From Myxococcus guangdongensis (GTDB taxonomy: Bacteria; Myxococcota; Myxococcia; Myxococcales; Myxococcaceae): a DNA stretch of 64,000 nt. The position numbers and the translations under genes are program-made. Positions 7,853 through 15,898 of the stretch are shown piece after piece. Under the pieces are notes generated by a model. That model ran no database searches and was not told the DNA's origin. It saw only the letters and a program-made list of their open reading frames with translations. The DNA lies in the NCBI RefSeq assembly GCF_024198255.1, contig NZ_JAJVKW010000007.1, positions 434,001-498,000 on the forward strand, in the 5' to 3' direction. Within the stretch, counting starts at the first letter, position 1; each line of letters opens with the position of its first letter.

Positions 7853-8779
7853 TCAGCGCTTCAGCGGCCCCAGGTCCTCGAAGTGGGTCAGCTTCTTGAA
7901 CTCCGTGAAACGGGCGTGGATCTCCGGCTTGGTGACGTCCCGCAGGCGCTCCAGGCTGAACTTCTCCACCGTGAAGGACGCCATGACGCTGCCCATGACC
8001 ATGGCGCGGCGCAGGACGGCCGAGTCCACCCCGGACGCCGCGGTGGCCACGGTGCCCATGAAGCCACCCGCGAAGGTGTCTCCGGCGCCCGTGGGGTCGA
8101 AGACCTCGGCCAGCGGGAAGGCCGGGCAGGCGAAGACGTGGTCCTTCTCGAAGAGGAGCGCGCCGTACTCACCGCGCTTCACCACCACGCGCTGGGGGCC
8201 CATGCCGAGGATGGCGCGGGCGGCCTTCACCACGTTGTGCTCGCCGGCCAGCTGCCGCGCCTCCGCGTCGTTGACGAAGAGCAGGTTGACCCGCTGGAGC
8301 GTCTTGAGCAGCGCGTCGCGGCTGCCCTGGATCCAGAAGTTCATCGTGTCCGCGGCCACCAGCTTGGGGTCGCGGACCTGGTCCACCACGCGCGCCTGGA
8401 GCTCCGGGTGGATGTTGCCCAGGAAGACGTAGGGCGTGTCGCGGTAGGACGCCGGCAGGTCCGGCGAGAAGGTCTGGAAGACGTTGAGCTGGGTGTCGAG
8501 CGTCTTCGCCTCGTTCAGCTCGTAGCCGTAGCGGCCCTTCCAGCGGAAGGTGCGGCCGGACTCGCGGGTCAGGCCCTCCAGGTCGATGCCGCGGCCCTTG
8601 AGGAAGCTGACGTGGGCCTCGGGGAAGTCCTCACCCACCACGGCGACGACGCGCACGGGGGAGAAGAACGACGCCGACGTGGAGAAGAACGTGGCGGAAC
8701 CGCCGAGGACATCCTCCTTCTGTCCGAAGGGGGTTTCCACCGAGTCCAATGCGACGGAGCCGACGACGAGCAGGGACAT
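7853..8779 (-). CDS. PfkB-family carbohydrate/nucleoside kinase
   Basis: A 308-residue ribokinase-fold kinase that transfers phosphate from ATP to a sugar or nucleoside. The N-terminal glycine motif (GGSATFFSTSASFF, residues about 26-39) and the C-terminal catalytic signature DPTGAGDTFAGG (about 222-233, with the catalytic Asp) are intact. The length is normal. The substrate cannot be assigned, although the N-terminal layout resembles adenosine/sugar kinases often annotated simply as sugar kinase. It is flanked by the Mla-type transporter genes and the PilZ gene, with 111 bases of non-coding DNA upstream. Confidence 0.9.
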   Translation of the reverse strand: MSLLVVGSVALDSVETPFGQKEDVLGGSATFFSTSASFFSPVRVVAVVGEDFPEAHVSFLKGRGIDLEGLTRESGRTFRWKGRYGYELNEAKTLDTQLNVFQTFSPDLPASYRDTPYVFLGNIHPELQARVVDQVRDPKLVAADTMNFWIQGSRDALLKTLQRVNLLFVNDAEARQLAGEHNVVKAARAILGMGPQRVVVKRGEYGALLFEKDHVFACPAFPLAEVFDPTGAGDTFAGGFMGTVATAASGVDSAVLRRAMVMGSVMASFTVEKFSLERLRDVTKPEIHARFTEFKKLTHFEDLGPLKR

Positions 8780-8890
8780 GCGAGCTTCCTGGAAATGGCC
8801 GAGAAAGCACGGCTTCCCACCAGGACCCCGTGCCCATGCCGGGTACGTGGTTTCACGGCCGGCGTCAAGCTCGCCGCGCGCTGACGACGC

Positions 8891-10420
8891 TCACGGCGTG
8901 GGCAGGCCGGTGGCCGTGATGATGGCCTTCAAGTCGTCGTCGGTGAAGAACAGGCCACCGCCCACGAAGAAGTCGCGGCCGGCGATGAGCCGCTGGGTGA
9001 CGACGTCGCGCTGCTGCGCGTTGAGCATGTCGTCCATGCCCGCAACGACGAAGAGGTGGTCGAAGGCCTGGGCCCGCAGCGTGGCGCGCAGCCGGGGGTA
9101 GCGCAGCTCGTCCGCCGCGAAGTTGAAGGCGTCCATCTTCAAGGTCAGCGCGTCGTCGAACAGGTGCAGGTCCGCGCCCACGCCGCCGGTGGACTCGATG
9201 AGACCCACGCGCAGGGTGGTGAAGTACCAGCGCTTGGCGAACTGGGCGCTGATCTTCAGGCTCTCCTTGGTCACCTTCTGGGTCTGGATGACCGGGTCGC
9301 CCTCCGACGGCGGGTTGGTCTGCACCACCTGGGTGGTGACGGTGCCGCGCGGGTCGTCGACAATCTCCAGCAGGTAGTACTTGTCCGGCCGGGGGATGAG
9401 GCGCAGGGACAGCATGTTCTTCGAGCGGCCCTGCGCGGCCAGGTAGGTGCTCTGGATGCCCACCTCCGTCTGGAGCTCCGTGAGGCGGGAGACCAGGTTG
9501 GACACGTCGCGCACCGTCTCGCGCACCTCGCGGCCCACGCTCTCGTCGGTGAGCAGCATGCCGGCGGTGCTCTCGCCGTCCTTCACCTTCTGGGTGATCT
9601 CCTCGAGGTTGCCCAGGGAGTTGTCCAGCTTGGTGAGCGTCTGCTTGAGGCTGGCGACGCTCTCCTTGAAGTCCCCTTCCCCGCTGCCGACGATGTTCTT
9701 GACGCTGGCGAGCACCTCGCGGACGTCGCGGGTGATGAACTCGATGTTGTCGACGATGCGGCCCACGTCGGCCTGGTTGCTCTGGGTAATCGTCCGCACG
9801 TCGGACGACACGCCCTCGAAGTTGGCCAGGATGACGTCCAGGCGGTCCGCGTTGCGGCGCACGGTGGCGTCCACCGAGTCCGACAACCGCACCAGGTTCT
9901 CCACGATGCGCTGGAGCGAGCCCGCGCCGCGCTCACCACCGAGCACCTCGCGCAGCGCGCCCGTCACCTGCTGGATGTCGGAGGTGATCTGCGACAGCGA
10001 CTCGAAGATGGCCTCCATGCCCTGGCTGTCGATGACGCGGCGGATCTGCCCCTGCGACTCCAGCTTGGGCGCGTTCTCCGTGCCGGGGTTCAAGTCCAGC
10101 AGGTAGTCGCCCAGGAGCGACTCCGAGCGCTTGGTGAGGACCGCGTCCTCCCGGAGGTCCACGTCGTTGCGGATCTTCAGGAACACCCGCGCCCGCGTGC
10201 CCTCCAGGACGATGTCGTCAATCTCTCCCACCCGGATGCCGGCGATCTGCACGCGCCCGCGCACCGCGAGGCCGGAGGCATCCCGGAAGTAGGCCCAGAC
10301 GCGCGTGGAGTCACTGTCGCTCAGGCCGCCCTCGCGCGCGAACAGCACGAAGCCGACGAAAAAGGCCCCCGCGGCGATGACCAGCAGGCCAACACGGAAA
10401 GGCGTAACGAGCTTCTTCAC
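8891..10420 (-). CDS. MCE-domain lipid transport protein (MlaD-like, long C-terminus)
   Basis: Substrate-binding component of an Mla/MCE-type phospholipid transporter. One N-terminal membrane helix (FRVGLLVIAAGAFFVGFVLF) anchors it, and an MCE domain follows (residues about 40-125; GLAVRGRVQIAGIRVGEID). Next comes a long helical region with MCE-type coiled-coil heptads (residues 140-330), and the end is beta-rich (ISAQFAKRWYFTTLRVGLIESTGG). At 509 residues it is much longer than E. coli MlaD. GTG 10420 is chosen because GGAG sits 9 bases upstream and homologues start at the same KKLVTPFRVGLL. An ATG at 10471 is an alternative. The third gene of the E-F-D transporter set; MlaC and MlaB partners are not present nearby. 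Confidence 0.9.
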   Translation of the reverse strand: MKKLVTPFRVGLLVIAAGAFFVGFVLFAREGGLSDSDSTRVWAYFRDASGLAVRGRVQIAGIRVGEIDDIVLEGTRARVFLKIRNDVDLREDAVLTKRSESLLGDYLLDLNPGTENAPKLESQGQIRRVIDSQGMEAIFESLSQITSDIQQVTGALREVLGGERGAGSLQRIVENLVRLSDSVDATVRRNADRLDVILANFEGVSSDVRTITQSNQADVGRIVDNIEFITRDVREVLASVKNIVGSGEGDFKESVASLKQTLTKLDNSLGNLEEITQKVKDGESTAGMLLTDESVGREVRETVRDVSNLVSRLTELQTEVGIQSTYLAAQGRSKNMLSLRLIPRPDKYYLLEIVDDPRGTVTTQVVQTNPPSEGDPVIQTQKVTKESLKISAQFAKRWYFTTLRVGLIESTGGVGADLHLFDDALTLKMDAFNFAADELRYPRLRATLRAQAFDHLFVVAGMDDMLNAQQRDVVTQRLIAGRDFFVGGGLFFTDDDLKAIITATGLPTP

Positions 10421-10519
10421 CTGATGTGACTCCGAGGGCGACCGGCCGGGCGCGACTCTAACGTTTTGCATCCGGAGTGCCACATTTTCCTGAAACCGGA
10501 CCCGGCGGGGGCGACCCTG

Positions 10520-11311
10520 TCAATTCTTCCCGAACCACGTCTCCAGGAACACCTTCACCGCGGGGTGCTGGGACATGCGCAGCTGCTCCGGGGTGCCGTT
10601 CTCCACGATGACGCCCTTGGACAGGAAGGCGATCTGGTCCGCCACGTTGAAGGCGGAGGAGATGTCGTGGCTGATGACCACGCTGGTGACGCCCAGCCCC
10701 TTTTGAGCCGCGAGGATCATCTCGTCCACGGAGTCCGTGGTGATGGGGTCCAGGCCCGTGGTCGGCTCGTCGTAGAGGACGATCTTCGGGTCCAGCACCA
10801 CCGCCCGCGCCAGGCCCACGCGCTTGCGCATGCCGCCCGACAGGTCCGAGGGGAACTTCGACTCCACCTCCCGCTTCAGGTCCATCAGGTCCAGCTTGGC
10901 GCGGACCTTGGCGTACAGCGCGTCCTCGGACAGCTTCGTGTGCTGGCGCAGCGGGAAGGCCACGTTCTCGAACACCGTCATCGAGTCGAACAGGGCCGCG
11001 GCCTGGAACACCATGCCGAACTTGTTGCGCACCCGCTGCAGGTCCTCGACACCCATGGGGACGATGTCCTCCCCATCGATGACCACCTGGCCGCTGTCCG
11101 GGCGGAGCAGGCCGATCATGTGCTTCATCAGCACCGTCTTCCCGGAGCCGGAGCCCCCGAGGATGACGCACGTGCTGCCTTGCGGCACGGAGAGGTTGAT
11201 GCCGGTGAGCACCTTGTTCTCACCGAACGTCTTCTGCAGGTCCACGATTTGAATCATCGGCTTCGTGGACGCGCCGGCGTCGGGACGCGGAGGAGGACCG
11301 GAGGCAGCCAT
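10520..11311 (-). CDS. MCE/Mla-type ABC transporter ATP-binding protein
   Basis: ATPase of the lipid transporter, 263 residues. Walker A is GGSGSGKTVLMK, the signature is LSGGMRKRVGLARA (the GGM variant typical of MlaF), Walker B is IVLYDEPTTGLDP, and the switch His is in ISHD. The start ATG overlaps the stop of the permease gene (TGATG), so the two are translationally coupled. A second ATG 18 codons in also fits the family (MIQIVDLQKTF). It drives phospholipid movement between the inner membrane and the periplasmic MCE protein encoded 99 bases downstream. Confidence 0.93.
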   Translation of the reverse strand: MAASGPPPRPDAGASTKPMIQIVDLQKTFGENKVLTGINLSVPQGSTCVILGGSGSGKTVLMKHMIGLLRPDSGQVVIDGEDIVPMGVEDLQRVRNKFGMVFQAAALFDSMTVFENVAFPLRQHTKLSEDALYAKVRAKLDLMDLKREVESKFPSDLSGGMRKRVGLARAVVLDPKIVLYDEPTTGLDPITTDSVDEMILAAQKGLGVTSVVISHDISSAFNVADQIAFLSKGVIVENGTPEQLRMSQHPAVKVFLETWFGKN

Positions 11312-12126
11312 CAGTGCATCACGATGCCCACGAGGAAATCGAGGATGAAGATGGACAGCGCGCTCGCCACCATCGCCTCCGTCGTCGCCTGACCGACGCC
11401 CTTGGCGCCGCCCGAGGCGTTGAAGCCCTTGTAGCAACAGATGAGCGCCACCGAGAGGCCGAAGACCGCGCCCTTGATGACACCCTCGTACACGTCCGCC
11501 GGCTCCAGCCACGCCTGGGTGCGGGTCAGGAACGTGCCCGGGGAGATGCCCAGCCCGCCCACCGCGACGAAGTACGCGCCCGACATGCCCGTCGTGTTGA
11601 ACAACATGGTGAGCATGGGGACCATGAACAGGCCGGCCAGCACCCGGGGGACCAGCAGGTACTGGACCGGGTTGACGGCCATGGTCTCCAGGGCGTCCAC
11701 CTGCTCGGTGACGCGCATGGTGCCCAGCTCGGTGCACATGGCGGAGCCCGCCCGCATGGTGACCATCAGCGCGGAGAACACCGCCGCCAGCTCCCGCGTC
11801 AGGGTCAGCGCCACCGTGGGGCCCACCAGGCTCTCCGCGTCGAACATGCGGAAGGCCTCGGAGGTCTGCAGGGCGAACACCATGCCCGTGAAGAGCCCCG
11901 TCAACCCGACGATGAAGATGGAGCCCACGCCCACGAAGTCCAGCTGGGCGAACAGGTTGTGGAGCCGGTAGGGGGGCCGGACGCTCCACCGGGCCACGTC
12001 GAAGGCCAGCGTCACCACGCCACCAATGGAGCTGACGACGTCGATGAGGCCCTTGCCGAAGCTGGTCACCGTCTGGGTGAGCATCCCGGGCTCGCGAGCC
12101 GGCTTGCTGGGGGTCTGCGTGGTCAT
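11311..12126 (-). CDS. MCE/Mla-type ABC transporter permease
   Basis: Integral membrane permease (271 residues) of the MlaE family. The family hallmark MCTELGTMRVTEQVDALETM is present in the middle, and there are about five hydrophobic helices, the last near LICCYKGFNASGGAKGVG and LSIFILDFLVGI. It heads the E-F-D operon and is divergent from the zinc-finger gene at 12300, with 173 bases between them for both promoters. Transport direction and lipid substrate are not given by the sequence. Confidence 0.93.
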   Translation of the reverse strand: MTTQTPSKPAREPGMLTQTVTSFGKGLIDVVSSIGGVVTLAFDVARWSVRPPYRLHNLFAQLDFVGVGSIFIVGLTGLFTGMVFALQTSEAFRMFDAESLVGPTVALTLTRELAAVFSALMVTMRAGSAMCTELGTMRVTEQVDALETMAVNPVQYLLVPRVLAGLFMVPMLTMLFNTTGMSGAYFVAVGGLGISPGTFLTRTQAWLEPADVYEGVIKGAVFGLSVALICCYKGFNASGGAKGVGQATTEAMVASALSIFILDFLVGIVMH

Positions 12127-12299
12127 GCGTTCAGGCGCCTACTCTTACGTGGTGCGAAGGGGGGCACAAGCGAAGTGTTCCCGTGCGCGCGGACGACGAA
12201 GGGACTACCTCACTTCGAAGCGTTGCGTTTATGTTCCGCGCCCCTTTCCTTCATGCCCGGCTCCCCGTCAGGCGCGCCGGGCCGAGAACTCAGACGAAC

Positions 12300-12866
12300 A
12301 TGGCAACTCAAAAGGTCGGCGGCGAGGTGGACGCGTACTGCACCCGCTGCAAGCTCACCCTCGCGCACACCATCCTGGCGATGGTGGGAACGAAGATCGC
12401 ACGGGTGCGCTGCAACACGTGCAACGGGGACCACGCCTACCGCGGGGCTCCGGGCACCACGGACCGCCCCACGTCCTCCAGCAGCAGTGGCAGCACCCCG
12501 CGCGCGAGCCGGGCGTCGTCCAGCGGCATCTCCAAGGCGGAGAAGATCATCATCTCCTTCGAGGAGCAGCTGGCGGGCAAGGACGTCGCCAACGCGCCCC
12601 GCTACAGCCCCAAGGACACCTACGCGGTGGATCAGGTCCTCCAGCACCCGACGTTCGGCGTGGGCTTCGTGACGGCGGTGCGGGGCGACAAGTTCGACAT
12701 CACCTTCCGCACGGACACCAAGACGCTGGTGCACGGCCGGGGCGGCGCTCCCACCGAGAAGCCCACCTTCAGCCCGCCCGTCCGGCAGGCCTCCGGCCCC
12801 GCGGACAAGCCCCAGGCCGCCGCGCTGGACACCCCCGCCGAGGACGCTCCCGTCAGCGAGGGTTGA
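12300..12866 (+). CDS. Zinc-finger protein with SH3-like C-terminal segment, unknown function
   Basis: A 188-residue protein. The N-terminus has two CxxC knuckles (CTRC at residue 14, CNTC about 23 residues later), so one zinc site is likely. A Ser/Pro/Arg-rich linker (residues 50-75) follows. The C-terminal half holds a compact beta unit DQVLQHPTFGVGFVTAVRGDKFDITF that resembles SH3-like or CarD/Tudor-like barrels, and a low-complexity Pro/Ala tail. Such architecture suggests contact with nucleic acid or RNA polymerase, but I do not recognise the family. ATG 12300 is preferred over an upstream start at 12183 because the CxxC region follows at once. It is divergent from the Mla operon. Confidence 0.85.
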   Translation: MATQKVGGEVDAYCTRCKLTLAHTILAMVGTKIARVRCNTCNGDHAYRGAPGTTDRPTSSSSSGSTPRASRASSSGISKAEKIIISFEEQLAGKDVANAPRYSPKDTYAVDQVLQHPTFGVGFVTAVRGDKFDITFRTDTKTLVHGRGGAPTEKPTFSPPVRQASGPADKPQAAALDTPAEDAPVSEG

Positions 12867-12906
12867 CCAGAAAGAGCCTGGAGGGCGAAGTTCGGCGGAA
12901 TCGCTC

Positions 12907-14283
12907 GTGCGCACCCGCTCACCGCCCTTCCTGGCTTTTCTGGTCTTGGCCCTGGCCGCGTCGTCGGCCATGGCCGTCCCGGTTTCGGGGAGGCCCGGGT
13001 TGGAGGTGCTCGCCTCCCCCACCCAGGTCGTCCTTGGGAGGGACAAGACGGTCTCCCTGCAGGTCAGCGTGCCTCCGGAGACGGGGGTGCTGCGGGTGGC
13101 GGCCTCCTCCGGACACTTCGCCGAGGAGCGGCTGTCGCACGGCGCGGTGCGCACCTTCCTGTGGACGCCGCCGTCCGTCCGTCATCCGCTGGTCGCGGTG
13201 TTCCTGTTCTGGGTGGAGGCCGCCGAGGGCCCGCCCGATGTCACCGTGCTGCGGCTGGCCTTGCTCGGGCAGACGACGCTCGACGTGGCGACCTCGCCCG
13301 GGGCCTCCGTCACGGTGCTCGTGGGGGAGACGCACTTCGGTCCGGTCCAGGCGGATGGGCGGGGCAAGGCGCGCGTCCCGCTGGAGGTGCCTCCGGGAGT
13401 CGATTCGGCGCGGGTGCTCGCCACGCGGGGTGAGCTGCACACGGATGCGTCCGCTCCGTTGGATGTCCCGAGTGTGAGTCCCCATGTCGCGGCCCTCTCC
13501 CCCGCACCCATGCCCGCCCAGGGCGGGTGGTTGCTCGTCGCGGGTGAGGGACCGCTGGATGTGGCGCGGTTGAAATTGCGCATCGAGGGCGGTCGGGCCG
13601 AGCCCACCGAGGTGGGTGACATCGCTCGGTTCCAGGTGACTCCGGATGATGACGCCGCCTCGGTGACGGCCGTCGTCCAGGGCGACGGGGGCGACGTGCG
13701 TGCGCACGCGGAGATCTTCCGGGTCCTCGTGACGAAGCCCGCCGTCGCCGTGGCGCCCCCTGCTCCCGTGGTCGACGCGTCGTGGCGTCCCGCGCTCCAG
13801 GTGCTCGCGGGAGGCGTGTTCGCGCGAGGCGACAACTCAGGGCCGTTCGGCGCGCTGGGGGTGGCGTTCACCGCGCCCTGGTGGGAGCGACGACTGGCGG
13901 GGGAGTTCGAAGTGGGCGTGCGGGCCGCGTCATTCCAGGGGACGGTGGGCGCGCTGGGCGCGGTGCGTTCGCAGGTGCTCGCGGTGCCGCTGCTCGTGTC
14001 GGCGCGCGTCGAGTTGTTACGCGGCGCGGCGCTGTCCCTGTACGGCCGAGCAGGAGGAGGAGTGGCGCCTTTCCGTCACCGACTCCAGAGCGACTTCCCG
14101 GCCGAGGTGAAAGAGAGCAAGCTTTCCGGCATGGGGTTCCTGGCCATCCAGGGCGCGTACCGATTCGGGCGCTGGAGCGCGCTGGGAGAGCTGCGGGGTG
14201 CGTGGGCTCCGGCGAGCACGCCGTGGTTGGACGCGCAGCTCGGCGGTGTTTCGGCGCTGCTGGGGATGAGGTTCGAGCCATGA
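12907..14283 (+). CDS. Secreted protein with a C-terminal outer-membrane beta-barrel-like region
   Basis: A 458-residue protein with a signal peptide (FLAFLVLALAASSAMA). Residues 30-280 consist of Ig-like beta segments. From about residue 290 there is alternating hydrophobic/aromatic beta structure (QVLAGGVFARGDNSGPFGAL, then RAGGGVAPFRHRL), which ends in GMRFEP and is typical of small outer-membrane barrels. The start is a GTG at 12907, 40 bases after the zinc-finger gene. Its stop overlaps the next lipoprotein start (ATGA), so the pair is co-translated. No enzymatic motif is seen; it may be an outer-membrane anchor or adhesin. Confidence 0.78.
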   Translation: MRTRSPPFLAFLVLALAASSAMAVPVSGRPGLEVLASPTQVVLGRDKTVSLQVSVPPETGVLRVAASSGHFAEERLSHGAVRTFLWTPPSVRHPLVAVFLFWVEAAEGPPDVTVLRLALLGQTTLDVATSPGASVTVLVGETHFGPVQADGRGKARVPLEVPPGVDSARVLATRGELHTDASAPLDVPSVSPHVAALSPAPMPAQGGWLLVAGEGPLDVARLKLRIEGGRAEPTEVGDIARFQVTPDDDAASVTAVVQGDGGDVRAHAEIFRVLVTKPAVAVAPPAPVVDASWRPALQVLAGGVFARGDNSGPFGALGVAFTAPWWERRLAGEFEVGVRAASFQGTVGALGAVRSQVLAVPLLVSARVELLRGAALSLYGRAGGGVAPFRHRLQSDFPAEVKESKLSGMGFLAIQGAYRFGRWSALGELRGAWAPASTPWLDAQLGGVSALLGMRFEP

Positions 14284-15068
14284 CTCGCGGGCTCGTGCTC
14301 CTGGCGCTGACGCTGTTGTCCGCCTGTGGCTCGAGCACGTCGCTGCCCGCGCCACGCATCGTCTCCATCAGGCCCGCCTCGGACACCGTCGGACGCACCG
14401 ACCCCATTCTCTTGCAGATCGATGCGGCGTACCCCATCCGCCTGGACTACGCAGAAGGAGAGGTGCAGATCCAAGGCCGCATGCGGGTGTGGATCGGCGA
14501 GCACGAGGCCAGGGTGATCGCGCTGGACGCGCAGAGCCTCTTCGCGGTGGACCTCCCCGCGAACCTCGGCGCCGCGGGCTATGACGTGCGCGTGGCCCTT
14601 GCCGATGGGCGTGAGACCACCAGCCCCCAGGGATTCACGCTCTTGAGTCAGGACGCGGGCACACCGGACGCGGGCCCGGACGGCGGCATCCCTGACGGAG
14701 GCATCTACGTCGCGGACGGAGGACCCGAGCCGGAACCCGAGCCCGACGCGGGGCCGGACCCGACTCGTCCGATGAGCGAGGGAGACATCACCGGCTACGA
14801 GTTCGAGCCCATCTCGGACCAGACCATCGGCCAGCCGTTCGCCATCACCGTCCGCGCCGTGGGCCCGCGCGCCGCGGACTTCACGGACAAGGTCGACCTG
14901 TCCATCAGCAAGAACAACGGCGACGTGAGCCCCACCTCGTTGGACAAGTTCGTCGGGGGCATCTGCGTGCAGAACATCGCCATCGACGCGCAGGGCGCCA
15001 ACGTGGTGCTGACGGTGACGGACCGCTTCGGCGTGCAGTCGTCATCCAACGCCTTCAAGGTGAAGTAG
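14280..15068 (+). CDS. Lipoprotein with IPT-like and beta-sandwich domains
   Basis: A 262-residue lipoprotein (lipobox LTLLSACGSST). The first domain (residues 24-120) starts with the IPT/TIG-like phrase PRIVSIRPASDTVGRTDPI. A long linker of Asp-Ala-Gly and Glu-Pro units (residues 122-160) follows. The last 100 residues form a second beta domain (YEFEPISDQTIGQPFAI) with one Cys. ATG 14280 overlaps the stop of the barrel-like gene by four bases. The two probably work together in the outer envelope. A loose hairpin (15071-15100) follows the stop. Confidence 0.8.
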   Translation: MTRGLVLLALTLLSACGSSTSLPAPRIVSIRPASDTVGRTDPILLQIDAAYPIRLDYAEGEVQIQGRMRVWIGEHEARVIALDAQSLFAVDLPANLGAAGYDVRVALADGRETTSPQGFTLLSQDAGTPDAGPDGGIPDGGIYVADGGPEPEPEPDAGPDPTRPMSEGDITGYEFEPISDQTIGQPFAITVRAVGPRAADFTDKVDLSISKNNGDVSPTSLDKFVGGICVQNIAIDAQGANVVLTVTDRFGVQSSSNAFKVK

Positions 15069-15070
15069 TC

Positions 15071-15100
15071 GCCTCGACCTGGCAGGGCGCTGGCCGAGGC
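15071..15100 (+). terminator. Weak hairpin after the lipoprotein gene
   Basis: GCCTCG (15071-15076) can pair with CGAGGC (15095-15100) around an 18-base loop, 3 bases past the stop. There is no T-run, so this is only a candidate terminator. It lies between convergent genes. Confidence 0.3.
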
Positions 15101-15199
15101 TGCCTGCGTGCGCCATGTCTCCGGCAGCGGCGCATGCGCCTCACGCGGCATCACCGGCGCGGACGGACGTGCGCCACATCCGGCCTCGGCGCCACCCGC

Positions 15200-15898
15200 T
15201 CAGCCCAGCGTGCGCCGGAGCAGGTCGCGCGCGCGCACCATGTCCTCCGGCAGCGGCGCGTCCACCCCACGAGCCACCACTCCAGGCAGCGCGGGCCACT
15301 CCACCCGCGCGGCATGCAGGGGCGTGCGCTCGAGGACCACGCCGTCCCCCTCCCCTCCCAAATCCTTCTCCGTCAACGCCGTGTCGCGGCCGTACTGGTG
15401 GTCCATCAACAGCGGATGTCCCAGCGACAGCAGGTGCACGCGAATCTGATGCGTGCGCCCCGTGAGCGGCTCGGCCTCCACGAGCGTGGCCTGGTCGAAG
15501 CTCTCCACCGGTCGCACCCGCGTGCGTGACGGCTTGGCCTCCGCCTCCCCGGGCCTGGCCACCCGCATGCGCCCCTTTCGCGCGGCGATGAGCGGCGCAT
15601 CGACGAGCGACGGCGCGTCGATGCGGCCCTCCACCAGCGCGAGGTAGCGCTTGCGCACCTTGCCGGCTTCGAACGCGATGGACAGCGCGCGGTGCACGGC
15701 CGCGTCGAGCGCGAAGACGAGCGCCCCCGACGTGTCCCGGTCCAACCGGTGCACCACGAAGATCTTCCTCCCGCGCTGCGCCTCCAAGGCATCGCGCAGC
15801 GAGGGCCCGCCGTCCCGCCCGGGGATGACGGGCACCCCGGGCGGCTTGTCCACCACCAGCACCCCTCCCCCTTCGAAGAGGATGCGAGGCTCGGTCAC
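15200..15898 (-). CDS. RluA-family RNA pseudouridine synthase
   Basis: Isomerises uridine to pseudouridine in RNA. The catalytic motif HRLDRDTSGALVFA (Asp in RLDRDTSG) is intact, and the later TGRTHQIRVHL motif is present. The 232 residues correspond to the catalytic domain alone; there is no S4 domain, which suggests RluC/TruC/RluE-like single-domain enzymes, so the target site is open. The GTG start at 15898 overlaps the stop of the M16 gene (GTGA). It is the last gene of a coupled minus-strand run. Confidence 0.92.
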   Translation of the reverse strand: MTEPRILFEGGGVLVVDKPPGVPVIPGRDGGPSLRDALEAQRGRKIFVVHRLDRDTSGALVFALDAAVHRALSIAFEAGKVRKRYLALVEGRIDAPSLVDAPLIAARKGRMRVARPGEAEAKPSRTRVRPVESFDQATLVEAEPLTGRTHQIRVHLLSLGHPLLMDHQYGRDTALTEKDLGGEGDGVVLERTPLHAARVEWPALPGVVARGVDAPLPEDMVRARDLLRRTLG

